From NCBI GenBank assembly GCA_034401135.1, contig JAWZSP010000004.1, positions 4,464,001 through 4,528,000 on the forward strand: a stretch of DNA of 64,000 nucleotides. Reading direction: 5' to 3'. Of the stretch, positions 44,041 through 55,315 are shown one piece after another. Source of the DNA: Volutella citrinella. Its lineage: Eukaryota; Ascomycota; Sordariomycetes; Hypocreales; Nectriaceae. Every line of letters begins with the position of its first letter. The first letter of the stretch is position 1. Under the pieces are notes generated by a model, which ran no database searches, was not told where the DNA came from, and saw nothing but the letters and a program-made list of their open reading frames with translations. Position numbers and translations under genes: made by a program.

Positions 44041-46193
44041 ATTAGACGTATGCAGGATGGTTGAAAGAGCTCATGTAATACGCAGCCTTGTATGTATTGA
44101 ATAAACTATGCAAAGAAAACTCGCTGGACTCAGGGTTCTTACTCATGTTCTTAAGACCTAAACGCCCCGAAGAGGTGTCAGGAGGTGAATCTTGGTCGCT
44201 GCTCTGGTGGGTCGATGGGCAGTGGGGCGAGCTAGGATTGAGATGGCTGGATGGTGGTGTGGTGGATGGGAATCCCGAACGAACAAGGAATGCGATGGGG
44301 TGACTGTTGGTTCGTGGCCCATGTTCATGGACGTGCGTGCGTCAAAGCCGTAAATAGCGACCATGGTCCAGATTCGCTGCAAATTAATTCTACGAGCATG
44401 ACACACTGGACAGATTCAACGAGAGGCCGCCGACCTGACGCGACGGCGCCAGAATCGGAGAAAGCTGGGCCGGTTGGACGGGACAAAGGCCAAGGGCCGA
44501 AGCTTCCGGTTGAGTGGGTAGAGTCTGGTCGATTCAGCTGGGGTGGACGCTGCAAGGCCTCAGCCGGGCTGAGCCATACGGAAATAAAAGTTAAAGTCAA
44601 TACGGCTACGAGGCTGAGCTAGCGGAAACACTCGCTGCGGAAGGGGCGCGCGATGTGGGAATAAATCAGTGGTGGATGATGGATGGACTGGATGACAGGG
44701 CTGAGTGGACTACGAGCGAACTGCCGGGCTGTTTTCGCGGCACAGGCGGGAACTCTGATGATGGGGCAGCTGGGTTGTTTCGTATTCGGGTTTGGCGCAC
44801 CTCTCGTCATGGGATGGTGTGTGATGGGATGCCTTTTCTGCTCTTGGCAGTGGGCGATGGAGAGCAGACGGAGGGTGGTAGGATGTGAATGTGACGTGCA
44901 AGACGGACCAGTCCAGTGCCGACGCCAATGCGACCATCAATGCACGCCGGCAGCAGAGGCCAGTCAAATCAGTGAATCGAAACCGACATGGTTGCAACTC
45001 GCACCTCGATGCGCCCCGTGCATCCATCAACCATTTGCACATTGCCCAGCAGCCTGTCATGTCCCATTGCCCTCGAGCACCTACCTGCGTCGTGAAACGC
45101 AGAACCTCTACATCCGACTCATGTAATACCCGCGACGACTCCGTGTGTCAACCAAGTGTCAACGAGTCTCGACGTGTCGGCGGCGGTTGGCTTGCATGTG
45201 CCGGCGACGCAGCACCAGTCAAACGCCGTCCGCGATCCAGTGGGGCGGCGCTATTGACGGAATGACGGGGGCCCCACCGTAGCAGCCACAGACAGTCCGC
45301 GTGGGCGACTGCGCATGCATCTTGGGCGTCCCATCAGTGAATAGGCGCTGTAGTGGAGGTACCTAAGCTGTCAATCAGCGCCCAAGTCGAACCCAATGGC
45401 CAGGGCACTCGGGGCGCTGCTGCGAGGGTCTCTGAGTCCGAGAACGGGAGCATTGGGAATTCGCAGCCAAGCCACGATGCGACTACGCAAGGTTTTAGTT
45501 TTTTGAGCAGTGTATTGTTGCTTGGGGGGCTGATGGTTTTAGTTGTTCGAGTGGGTTTATTCTTTCTGGTGGAGTTCTGGTTGTGGCTCAGGCTTGATGA
45601 CCTCATGGATCAGCGATGGCCGTCGACAGCACACACACGTCATCGCACGCCACATGGCACATGGGGGGGGCCTCCCTCATTCACCCACACTGCAAGCCCA
45701 GCGTCCTCGCGCCCAAGCAAGCCCAGAAAAAGCAGGGAATGCTTCGACAGGGGAGTAAAAACGCCGGAATGGGGGGAGCTTGCTGTGGACTCTTGGGTCC
45801 CTGCTCCGTCGCCCTGGGCAGGATTGGCCCATTCCGGCACCCGTCTTGGCCTTGGCTGCCCGTCACTCCGTGCTGCGTTACTGGTGCTGCGTCCCATGAC
45901 ATGACGACGACAAGGCGGCGCTGAGCCATGCTCTTCAACCCAATGGATGATCCATTCACGCCCTTGCCCTTGCCCTCCACTGCCTAGCTGCCTTGCTTGC
46001 CCTGCCTGTGCGTTTAAAGACTTGCCTCCTCCCCTCCACCCCGCCAGCAGTGTCTTTCAACTACAACCTCCTCTTGTCGACTTGCGCATCTCTACGACAG
46101 CTCTCCCTCAGCGGTTTGATCCAGCGTCGCCGTCACAATCTTTGCGCCCGAATAAAACAACCCTCGACGAAAAAACCACACACCGTCGCCACC
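44041..46193. other. Intergenic, 2.1 kb; right boundary of the cluster
   Basis: No supported gene. Long frames such as 45353-45904 + have low-complexity composition and no domain. The CT-rich stretch before 46194 looks like the promoter and 5' UTR of the MARVEL gene. Confidence 0.5.
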
Positions 46194-46706
46194 ATGTCGT
46201 CCAATTTCGGCATCATCAGCATCATCCACGCCGTCCTGGCGGTGTTCTGCATCATCGAGCTTGGCCTCACCGCGTACTGTAAGCTCACCAGCCGCCCATT
46301 TCCCGCCATCTCATACTAATCACCTGGCACAGGCGTCAGCGTCTTCGCCGATGGCTGGTCCCCCTCGCGCATCAACTTCATGCTCTTCAACTCCGTCTGG
46401 TCCCTGCTCATGCTCATCTACCTCGCCATCACCCCCATCTACATGGCAAGGGCCTACCACTCCATGATCGCCGTCGGCATCCTCATCGTCACCGTCATCT
46501 TCTGGTTCGCCGGCTCCATTGCCCTCGCCGTCCTCGTCGGCGACTGGTGTCGTGTCAGCTTCTGCGCCACTGTCCGCGCCGCCGTCGCCTTTGGCTTCTT
46601 CATCTGGGCCGGCTTTACTGGTCTCACGGTGCTCGAGGGCCTCGCCTTGATGCGCTCTCGCGGCCACAGCGCCCACGCCGACACCACCAAGCCCGGCCAC
46701 GTCTAA
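46194..46706 (+). CDS. MARVEL-domain membrane protein, 152 aa
   Basis: Exons 46194-46278 and 46333-46706, 54-nt intron with branch CTAAT and acceptor CACAG (phase 1). Four hydrophobic helices fill the protein: FGIISIIHAVLAVFCIIELG, then FMLFNSVWSLLMLIYLAIT, IAVGILIVTVIFWFAGSIAL, and VAFGFFIWAGFTGLTVLEG. The short charged C-terminus (MRSRGHSAHADTTK) faces the cytosol. The size and layout match fungal MARVEL (MAL and related) proteins found in plasma-membrane domains. Start context CACC-ATG is strong. Function in this fungus is unknown. Confidence 0.85.
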
Positions 46707-47476
46707 AGCGCACGCCCGCAAACAATGAGATAAACGCCCCAAAAATTTGCAACTTGGATAGTATTGCGCCAACAAGCGCGTGACATTTGCTGGGGGTTCG
46801 CTGCGCCCGAGTCGCGCCACCGTCGCTTGACGGAGAGGCTACGTCATTCACTCGCTCCACGACACCTCGGCCTGCGCTCGACTACTTTGTATTCTTGTAG
46901 TACTTTCTTGTCATTTCATCTGTTGGTTGGTTTCTTTTTTCTTTTTAATGCGACATGATTGGGAAGTGATACCCTCTAAACCACGCGGAATTTCGGACAG
47001 AAACACCGAGATACACCTACGCACGCGCGCAACACACGCACACTATTGCCGTCGGCGGCGCCATGGCTGGGGCATGAATTTGATACCTGGGGGAGGCATT
47101 CGGCTGGCTTCATGGTCGCAATCGGCGAATTGTGATAGTAATGAAAAGAAAATGGCTTCTCGGTCTTGAATCGGCTGTTGACCCGCCCGCATCCGCTGCT
47201 GTGAATGCTGACGGGTGTAAGACGGGAGCCTGCCCAAACTGAACCTCTGTTCCCCAGCGTGCCACATCGATCTGATCATCTGCCGATCAGTACCCGTTCA
47301 GCGCGACCCCGCCACAAACTCAATCATCTTGGTGGCATGTTTAAAGACATGGCTGCCCGGTCAATCTCGGAGCATGGGAAGCTTATTGCCCAAGATGGAT
47401 GTAGATGAGCTTCGTCCAATTACCCATCTCGTAAAGCTTTGTTAATCATCATATATCCCCATTTGACACCCTGCCA
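46707..47476. other. Intergenic, 0.8 kb; no supported gene
   Basis: 3' flank of the MARVEL gene and 3' side of the Hce2 gene. Frames are short and without domain content. Confidence 0.45.
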
Positions 47477-48609
47477 CTACAAATTGCCATCGCACTTCAT
47501 ATTTCCCTTGGCCGCGACTCTACCAGACGCCCCAAACTTGTCGACAGCCGAATTGATGATGTCAATGACATCCTGACCGCCCACCCAGTAATTTGCGTTG
47601 CCCTTCAGCTCCGTCGCTTCGTCCCAAACGCACAGGTACCGTGTTTGCAAATCTTATAAGGAGGTTTTCCGGCGACCAGTTTGTTCCACTGAGTGCCGAC
47701 GTCCCCCTCGAAGTTCTTGATGATTGTTCGACAATCGCTCACCAGCGGCGAGCCGCTATATGTCTGGTCCTCAAAAGCTGAGTCTCCACATCGGTCCTTG
47801 CCAGGGGGTACGTCACACAGGTAGTTTTCGCTCGAGCCCTGCTTGCTCGTGTCCCAGGACTGGAACGCTCGTTCTGGGCTGCAGACTGGTATCCGCACAA
47901 AGCCAGGAGTTTTGATTCCGAGTTCCACCAATTGCGACTTGGTGTGGCTGTCGAGAGGGTCGGGAGCTTTGGCACCGTTCTTGTTGCCGTTTTGCTTGTA
48001 AGTCTCGATGGATCTATGCAGAGAAATCACGGCATTAGCTGCGCCTGCCCGTTCGATTGCATGGATGTGTGAGATTGGAGACGATAGACTGCATCTTGTG
48101 ACGCTGCTACTGTGTAGGGTCAATAGAAGGGGGGATGGTTGATAAGACTCACCCAATCACCAAGTGTTCCTTGGTAATGTTACGGAAGGTCCGTAAGCCT
48201 AGTAAGTCCAGGCCAGGAGGAACAGAGAATTTGCTCTTGTCTTTTGGATAGACAAGATAGTATTGCTTCTCATCATAGCAAACGCCCGTGGCTTGCATCG
48301 TTTTGTCGTCCAGATATTTACCCAGCCGCTTGTCCGAGTCGCAGGAGAAGCCCGAGTCAAGCACAAATGCGTGGACTTTGGTAAGCCGCCACACCAAAGG
48401 GATAGCATAACCGTAGAAGGTCTTGTGAACGATTGTGGCCAGATCTGACGGCCCCATGCCGCTGACTCGGCCCATGTCTCCTCGTTCGCCGCCGATCATC
48501 TTGCTATCGGAAATGATGTCCCAAAGTGCGTCCAAAGAATCTTCTTCTCCGGTGAAAATCCATCGAAGGGACTTTTCGTTGACAGCTTTCCAGTCCTGGA
48601 GGACATGAC
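47477..48609 (-). CDS. Hce2 (Ecp2-like) domain protein, 5' end missing and 3' end frameshifted
   Basis: Minus-strand exons 48609-48153 and 48013 onward, with a 139-nt GT-AG intron (phase 2). The first visible exon begins after a good acceptor (CTATCTAG at 48610) with no Met, so 5' exons are missing or lost. The C-terminal third has the Hce2 signature (RCGDSAFEDQT, SPLVSDCRTIIKN, HGTCAFG). The current frame ends at 47605, but adding one G to the three at 47623-47625 would continue it with VGGQDVIDIIN to a TAG at 47477-47479, which is the normal Hce2 end. Preceding sequence (PPGLDLLG, TPGFVRIPVCSP) is of the type found C-terminal to GH18 domains in subgroup C chitinases. So this is plausibly the tail of a broken chitinase, or a free Hce2 protein. 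Hce2 domains are named from effector Ecp2. Confidence 0.6.
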
Positions 48610-49260
48610 CTAGATAGTCAGCCAGTCAATGATGTTAGGGAGACGCAAGTACCAGCGCGCTAGAATGGGCACCGACATGTACATTTAACTACTGGCTGAA
48701 CCATCTGTCCGGCAGGGGTTGCAAGAGATTCATCCCGATCAGCCGTGAATCAGCAGAGCATATCGAGATCAACCAAGCGGAAGCGTTCCAACCCCTGACC
48801 GCTGTCCACTATCACAACCAACAACAGCCTTCATTCTCTGCGGGCCTTTTTGGGTCTCCACCGCTTCTCTGCCCACACACAAGGTACCAACCAACACAAC
48901 TGGTCATGGATCCCAAGTCTCTCATCTTCAGGTCTGGGGTAGCTTCCGTCCGCTTCGTAGCCAGGGTAGGTGTCACCCTGGGTGGAGCTACGTGTCTGCT
49001 ACTGATGTTTTCAGGCATTATAATAGGACTAACCGGAACGTACCCTGTCCTGAGGCGGCTCCGAGGCACGGTTGCGGAGAATGACTGAAGCGGTACACTT
49101 CGAAATGGCCCATCGAGGTGAGGTATATGCTCTTACCATTAGTTGGCATTCACAACGTTCCGTCCATGGGACGGTCAGATCTCCAGCGACCATCCATATC
49201 AAGCGTGTGCGACTCGTTGAAAACCAACTGTAGGGTTTTTACGTGTATGAATTGCAATCC
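48610..49260. other. Intergenic region upstream of the Hce2 gene
   Basis: The missing 5' part of the Hce2 gene should lie here but I cannot recognise any GH18 or LysM coding sequence. Confidence 0.4.
48906..49088 (+). CDS. Small hypothetical protein, 60 aa, one hydrophobic segment
   Basis: ATG-initiated frame with a hydrophobic stretch (CLLLMFSGIIIGLTG) flanked by basic residues. Only its composition supports it; it may be chance. Confidence 0.2.
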   Translation: MDPKSLIFRSGVASVRFVARVGVTLGGATCLLLMFSGIIIGLTGTYPVLRRLRGTVAEND

Positions 49261-50166
49261 TTAAACAAGATGGAGCCCGGTCAACATGACAATACTGCTA
49301 ATTACTAGGCCAAGTGTGTCTCCAATATCGAAGCGTTTCGCCGCGCTCTTCTTGTCGTTGTGGGAGCATGTCCCATTCAGACGTTCAGAATAACAAGTGT
49401 TGGTTGCCAACGCTGAAGAAATGCTCGAGGCAACGTCACCATTAATGGTAACCCGACACGGGTCAGGGCGGGGATCGCTGTCGCAAACAGCATCACCGGT
49501 CCTCTCTCTCGTCCTGTTCCCAAAGACACCGCAGTAATTCTGGGGCGGAAGAATTGCGCAAGGGCTGCCCGTATTGAACTTTGCCTTGTCATCCCAACTC
49601 GCGTCGATTTGTTTTGCGTCGGTGATGTTGATAGCGAGTGCCTTGGAGTCCTGGCAAGTGTGTCGGCCTGTCGCATCAACGAGGTCGACCTGTCGGGTCG
49701 AATCATTGGACGTTGTGAAAGTGATCGTGCCCCCAACAACCTGACTGCGGATAATGAAGCCACGTTCCGCCACATTCGGATCCACGGTACAATTGGACCA
49801 TCTCACATCCCAGCGTAGGTTCCATACGCCCTCAGTATTGAAGTCGGGGTAGCTGCGGTATTCGAAATGCGTCTTGTTGCTGGAAACGTCAACGTCGCGC
49901 ACCTCCCAGCGGTCACCAATGGGACCCCATGCTGGACTTGCGCGGCTTGGTACGTAGAAACTAAGCGTGGCTCCGACAAGAGGTGCAAGGTGAGCGTTTT
50001 GGACTGCGAACACGACTGGCATGAGTGGCGTTGGCGCGTATGTCTCGTTCCGGGGGAAGATCAAGTCGACCTCCAGGATGCCCGAGGTCGCGGCGCTGGT
50101 GACATAGGGAGCAGCCAGGAGGCTCGACAACACCGCAGTTGTCACTCCGTGCGGGAAGAGGCGCAT
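49261..50166 (-). CDS. DUF7136-like secreted GPI-type protein, 301 aa
   Basis: Single exon. N-terminal signal peptide ends near residue 26 (VTSAATS). The mature N-terminus GILEVDLIFPRNETYAPTP is the hallmark I associate with fungal DUF7136 proteins, and several Asn glycosylation sites follow. Cysteines are regularly spaced across residues 120-270. The C-terminus is hydrophobic (LGLVISSIVMLTGLHLV) after a small-residue region, typical of GPI-anchor addition. It is expected to be attached to the plasma membrane or wall. Function is unknown. The DUF assignment is from memory and should be checked by profile search. Confidence 0.75.
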   Translation of the reverse strand: MRLFPHGVTTAVLSSLLAAPYVTSAATSGILEVDLIFPRNETYAPTPLMPVVFAVQNAHLAPLVGATLSFYVPSRASPAWGPIGDRWEVRDVDVSSNKTHFEYRSYPDFNTEGVWNLRWDVRWSNCTVDPNVAERGFIIRSQVVGGTITFTTSNDSTRQVDLVDATGRHTCQDSKALAINITDAKQIDASWDDKAKFNTGSPCAILPPQNYCGVFGNRTRERTGDAVCDSDPRPDPCRVTINGDVASSISSALATNTCYSERLNGTCSHNDKKSAAKRFDIGDTLGLVISSIVMLTGLHLV

Positions 50167-50929
50167 CGTTCCGTGAAGGATGAGATGTCTTTTTGGAAAT
50201 CGTGGAAGGCAAGTCTGGAGACCATGGCAGCGTCACTGGTGCGCGAAGCAAAGAAGGTGAATGCAGCGGCCAGGATATCGTGGCTACGTGAAGCCAATAG
50301 ACAACAACCTTTGGCCAGGAAAGCGAACCCAACGCTGACGTCAATTCCCCAGCAGGTGCCGGAGAGGACGATGCTTCTCACAAAGTGACCATAACTAACG
50401 AATAACAGTGCTCATGAGCTCGATGGCCCTGTTCCATAAGGGAATCTACAGAATTCGTGACGGAATGGTCGAGGCGAAGGACGACTTGACCAGTCTCCAG
50501 TCTCTTCAATTTGGTCCTGCGTGATGACTCCAGCTCGCGGATGAACACCCGCAAACGGAAGCTTACATTTACATATGTCTAAACCTTACCGACAAGGAAG
50601 AAGTAGATTCCCGAATAAATCAAGGATGCTAAGCGGGAGAAGCTCATTGCTGACGGCGTTGCTCTGGGATTCGCGTTTGTCAGCTCATCGTCCGTTGTTT
50701 GCCCTGCTTGCTAATATTTCTAGCAGTATCATTTGGTCTTCAAAGGACTCAAGGCCTTCAAGAAGTGAAGATATGGCAGTGACAAAGGTCCAACACACTC
50801 GCCATCATCAAGGATGACGTTAATTCCATAGCATAGCCTACCACCAACTTTGTATAGCTCGGTTCGAAATGCGCATACTAGCGCTTCGTGGCCCCCACGC
50901 GCTACTAGTACAAATACAGTCTATCTGGA
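50167..50929. other. Intergenic promoter region; nothing supported
   Basis: Upstream of the DUF7136-like gene. No frame with domain content. Confidence 0.4.
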
Positions 50930-51613
50930 GGAGTTGGGGAGCTCAATCTGATTGATAGGGAGGTTCAAGAGTCCTTCACCTCCCTGACGAACCACTACAT
51001 CAAGAGCGTTGAGGAAATCACATACAATACCTTCACCAAGAAAGCCTCCGTGGATCTCTCATGGATAAAAAGTCATACCTGCCAAAGGCGATATTACCGC
51101 TGTGATGAAGGTGAAGGATATTATGACGACATTCTTCTAAGGCGTGTCCATCGAGCCTGTCTGGACTGTCGGCCCAGAGGCTTTATTGCTTTTGATTCTG
51201 TGAGTATCTACGGCATTTTACTCGGCTAGGTTCTAACAATATCACAGGACCATGGAAAATTTCCCCAACGGCGGCGACGGCAAGGGATGTGAGCTTTGGG
51301 GCCTCTCGTACGACGCCATCGAGAAGGGAAAGGAGGTGGCTGAGAGAAGCATCAGCCAGAAGCAGTTTCTAATGAACTTTGCCAACAGCTGAGTCTGCTA
51401 CCCGGCGAGCGACCACAAGAACGTCCAGAAGCCAGGAGATATGACAGATCCCAAGGTCATCAAGGACCTCATCAATGGCGGATATGACAGCTTCCGAGAC
51501 ATTGGCTAGTCAACATTCCCGTCTGCTTCAAGAGGGGGTACGACAATGCGTTTGAGTACCAGTGGTTCGGCAGCAAGAGCCGAGAGATTCCCAACTGGCC
51601 GTGCGATAAGTAG
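50930..51613 (+). pseudogene. Degenerate relic of a secreted-type protein, unidentified
   Basis: Protein-like stretches persist on the plus strand but are broken by a TAA (51138-51140), a TGA (51390-51392), a TAG (51508-51510) and frame changes. Legible pieces are TNHYIKSVEEITYNTF, GVSIEPVWTVGPEAL, CELWGLSYDAIEKGKEVAE and, after a frame change at about 51507, VNIPVCFKRGYDNAFEYQWF ending in a natural TAG at 51611. The TGA at 51390 replaces a probable Trp (N-S-W-V-C). A GT-AG intron (about 51200-51247) still has readable signals. The IPVC pattern recalls the Hce2-associated region of the neighbouring gene, so both may derive from the same kind of protein. Identity is not established. Confidence 0.5.
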
Positions 51614-54600
51614 AGTGCCGTACCGGGCTTGGGAAGTGGGGGATGAGGGGAATAGCTAGTGGACTGAACATGTGAATAGTGTCTGGTAGTAGGGCAAAGG
51701 GGCTCGACCAGCCAGGGAAGAAGTGAAGACCAACTCACTGATTGCATCTCTTTTCCACCGCCACTTCATTCAACATCCAATCCCCAAAGATGAGGAACAC
51801 ATTATCTTTCAGTCGAAGTGACTTGAAAACCCAAAGGCTTTCCTGCGTGCCAACCTATGGCCGGGTGACGCGTGTCCATGGCTTATCATTAACCCCTGGA
51901 TAGTGGCGCTTGATTGCGCTCACAGACATTCCACGCGGAACTAGACTATCCTGATAGTGAATATAACTCCACTAGCCATCTATATCGCCATCTCGGAGGA
52001 CTGTGCCGTGTTGGACAGTTTACCGTCAGTAGTGAAAACTCTCAAGGTCAGTGCCCATCCGGAACGTCACCGACTACATGACAGGGGCCATGTAAGCTCT
52101 GGTCAGAGCGCCGTATGAGCCAAGGAGCGCATGGAGCACTGGCAAGTGGCTAGGGACCCTGAGGGTTCACATGGATGGGCAAGACGTGTCACATATTGAT
52201 TAATGCTTCGAGCAATGCCGAGTTCGGTTCTTGCAACGTGCCCCAACTCAATGGCAGTCGAACGGAGGAGGGCCCTCGCTCCTCCCCAGACCGGACACCG
52301 AAACTCATGCGCCCACCGTTTTTTCCGTTCTCTCACCTAATACTTGTGGCCAAAGGATCTTCAAGCCACCAGGAGGTGTCTCCCACGTTGGTGGCTGGAG
52401 CGGGCTCGTGCCGGTTCGAATCCCGGGATTCCCACCAAGATCCTGCACGCCGGGCCAAGCAATCAGAGAGCGTCGATGGGACACCGCTGGCCCAAGCCTG
52501 TGGCGACTGGAAAAGAGCATTGATGGAGGGGGGGACGGGATGATGGCGCTGCTTTGGGGAGCGACCCCTTGGAAGACCACCCCACGCTTCTGTGATCCGT
52601 GCCCCCCATCCGAAGGCTGCCGAAGTCCATTTTGTGGCTTCCGTGTTGGGACGTTGGTCGCACAGAGCATCCAGGAACGTGGCCGAGTTGGGAAACGGGC
52701 GGAGCAGGGGGTCTCGAGGGTGGATGATTCCGGTGCAACGGTCGCAGGGGGTCTGATGATGAGATTTCCGGGCCGCCTCCATGTGTTGCACGGTTCCACC
52801 TTGGGCTTCACAATCGAGATTGGGAGAGGGAGCTAGTTTGTGATTCCTGCTGGGCCCGTCTCGGACATGCGTACCCGTAGGCCGAATTATTACTTGCAAC
52901 GACTAACAGCTTGGCTGAGGGCTGTTGCCGTTGTCTCTTATCGTCTTTTCTCCCTTGGCCAGGGCCTGTACCTGGTCTAGTTGCGCGACTACAGGAGATA
53001 TGACGTCCATTGGCCCAAGCTCGAGACCGAGGCTTGGTGGCGGCCATGTGCTAGTGGCCGTTTCCCGCGTCTGGGAGGGGGGACTGAGTGAAGTGCGGTT
53101 GGTCGTCCTTGATGTATTATGCGCAGGCGTGGGTGATAATGAAGCTGATATTAAGTCCCGATGCCGTGCGACTGTGCTATCAGCAGCCGGACGGACAATG
53201 CGACTGGAAACAGAAGGCGACGCCGTTCGTCTAGAACGACTTGATGCCTGGCACCCCGGAGAGGACGGAGAGAAGCGGTGGAGAATGCTTCTCCCCCAGA
53301 CCAAGATTACCTAGAACCCGGTCCTTAGCGTGTGCCCCCGGTCGCGGCCAGCCCTGCAGGGGGAATGAGAGTGAGTGAATGCATTGCGTATCGAGAACAG
53401 TGCAGGGAGCCGATAGGAGGAGATGTGAAGCTAACTTTGCAGCAGTTCCACAGGTAGGAGCACATGCGTGGGCTGTATCTCAGATGCCTCCTGTACTGCA
53501 CTGCACTGCACTGCACTGCAATCCACTGCAATCCACTGCAATGTGCATCTTCCCCAGATTCGGCACCACATCCTGAGGGATCCAGTCTGGCACAGTCTCG
53601 ACACGCTCACACACCGGGGTCTTCTCTCCTCTCTCATATAAATGAATACAGACTGTCACCGTTGGCCCAAGGCAAACGCCTCAGGGGAGACGGACCCTTG
53701 CGCCACCCCCGTCGGATGCTGGCTGGTCTGAGATAACGACGGCAAAAGCAAAAGCATGGACGCCCCCCAGGACCCCCCGGGATCCACTGGACCACTGGGC
53801 GACGGTGCTCACTGGGGTATTTGTCCGGCCCATGACAAACAGCAAATGGGAGCGCGGCCAGCAGGCGCACTGGATTGGAGGGAGCCTGCCGCCGGCCAGT
53901 GAGCTGCGAGGGCGCTGTACCGTAGCAGTCGCAGCGATGCACTGGAACGCGATGATGCTCGCCCCAGGTTCCAGCGTCAGGAAGAGACTCCAAAAAAGCA
54001 AATACCAGCAACACAACGAGTGCAACCCAGGAAGAGCCCATCACCCCAGCACCGTCAATGTCGCCATTATCACATCTCACCTCCCCCGTTCCAAAAGTCC
54101 GCCGAGGTAAACCTCCCGGCTAGCTTCGTCCGGAGCATAAGCCTCGGCGTCCACGCAGAAAAAAAAAAGAAGGTCCATTGGCGTGGCGTCCTGATTGGGC
54201 CCGCCCACGCTTCCTTATCGCGACGCGCATTCATTACTGTGCGTCGTTGAAATGTCATCTTGCCCAGCTCCCAGGGTCTGCCCCCCCGGGTGTGGTTGAT
54301 AGCTGCGGGACATGCCATCCTTATCAGCAGCCCTCGTTGGTTGGCAGTGGTCATCATTCTGGACGACTATCGCTCCCTATGCCCTGCGAGATGAGCATGC
54401 TGGTAGTATATTGCGACCGCCTCACGTTGGATCCGCGTTCTTGGCGGTATTACATGTTCCACTTGTTCTCGAGTCCGAGGGCTGCCGTGTGCTTGCTCTC
54501 TATAGAGTCTGGGGATCCTTGATGCAGAGACTGCCGTGTCCATTGCACTCCCCTTGTGTTGCCCAGGCCGTTGCACTTGCATTCTCCCCCTTTCCTTTTC

Positions 54601-55315
54601 CTTTTCTTTTTTTCCTCCTGCTGTTGAATAATACGCCGAAATAATTCGTCGTCCTTCGGTGTGTTGTTTGCTTCGTCACAAGTCCTCAACGCCTATCCAC
54701 TAGACGAGGCGACAGTCACATCGCCAACATCCTCATCCACCAAGACCCGAAACACGGCTTGCTCCCCCAGCAAACAGCAGAAGCAATTCCCCGCCACCGA
54801 GCGAATCCGGGCTCCTGTTCACCAGCGTGTTGCCTGTTTCAGCCCCCCTCTTGGTGCAGCATCGAGCGCCCGCAGCCTGATCGAGGCGTCCCCAACAGCC
54901 ACCCAGGAACCCGTCTCGACTCTCGGCACTGCTCACACGAACCCTCTTTTGTGTGTTTCGGCGACATGCAAGGCCGCTGAACTCAGTCCCATACGCCACC
55001 GTTTTGCCCGCTACCCCGTACATACAAGACCTTCTCCAGGACTTGAAAGTTGACGCCGCCCGACACAAGCCGGTCCTAGTCCCAGCCGCGCATCGTCATC
55101 TGCCCTACCCAGCGGAACTCAATTGTTCCTCGTCACCTGCGCTTTGGTGACGACGCATATTCATTCATCGCACATATACAATAGAGTAATCTGCCCCCGT
55201 GAAGAACGGGCATAATACCCCTACGCCGACGACGAGACTCACGAAGCCGAAGCCACGCCATTCTACTAATACCATTGGCACGTCCACCCCATAGTCGCAG
55301 TCTTTTACGCAAGCC
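51614..55315. other. Gene-poor region, 3.7 kb
   Basis: Many overlapping 60-190 codon frames on all strands reflect GC-rich non-coding DNA, not genes; none has a domain. Includes a pentanucleotide repeat at 53490-53540 and a CT-rich stretch at about 54580-54620. The final part (54660-55315) is the promoter and 5' UTR of the next gene. Confidence 0.5.
53491..53540. repeat. (CACTG)n microsatellite
   Basis: Tandem CTGCA units: five near-perfect copies followed by two AATCCACTGC variants. Confidence 0.85.

Noticed and set aside
45353..45904. 183-codon frame with a hydrophobic stretch
   Set aside because: Low-complexity, several equally long frames overlap it on the other strand, no family resemblance.
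52388..52438. tRNA-like element: TTGGTGG/CCACCAA pair enclosing GGTTCGAATCC (a B-box consensus)
   Set aside because: Only 51 bases long, with a mismatched T-stem and no room for an anticodon arm.
52231..52899. Overlapping frames of up to 201 codons
   Set aside because: Composition typical of GC-rich non-coding DNA; no intron or domain signals.
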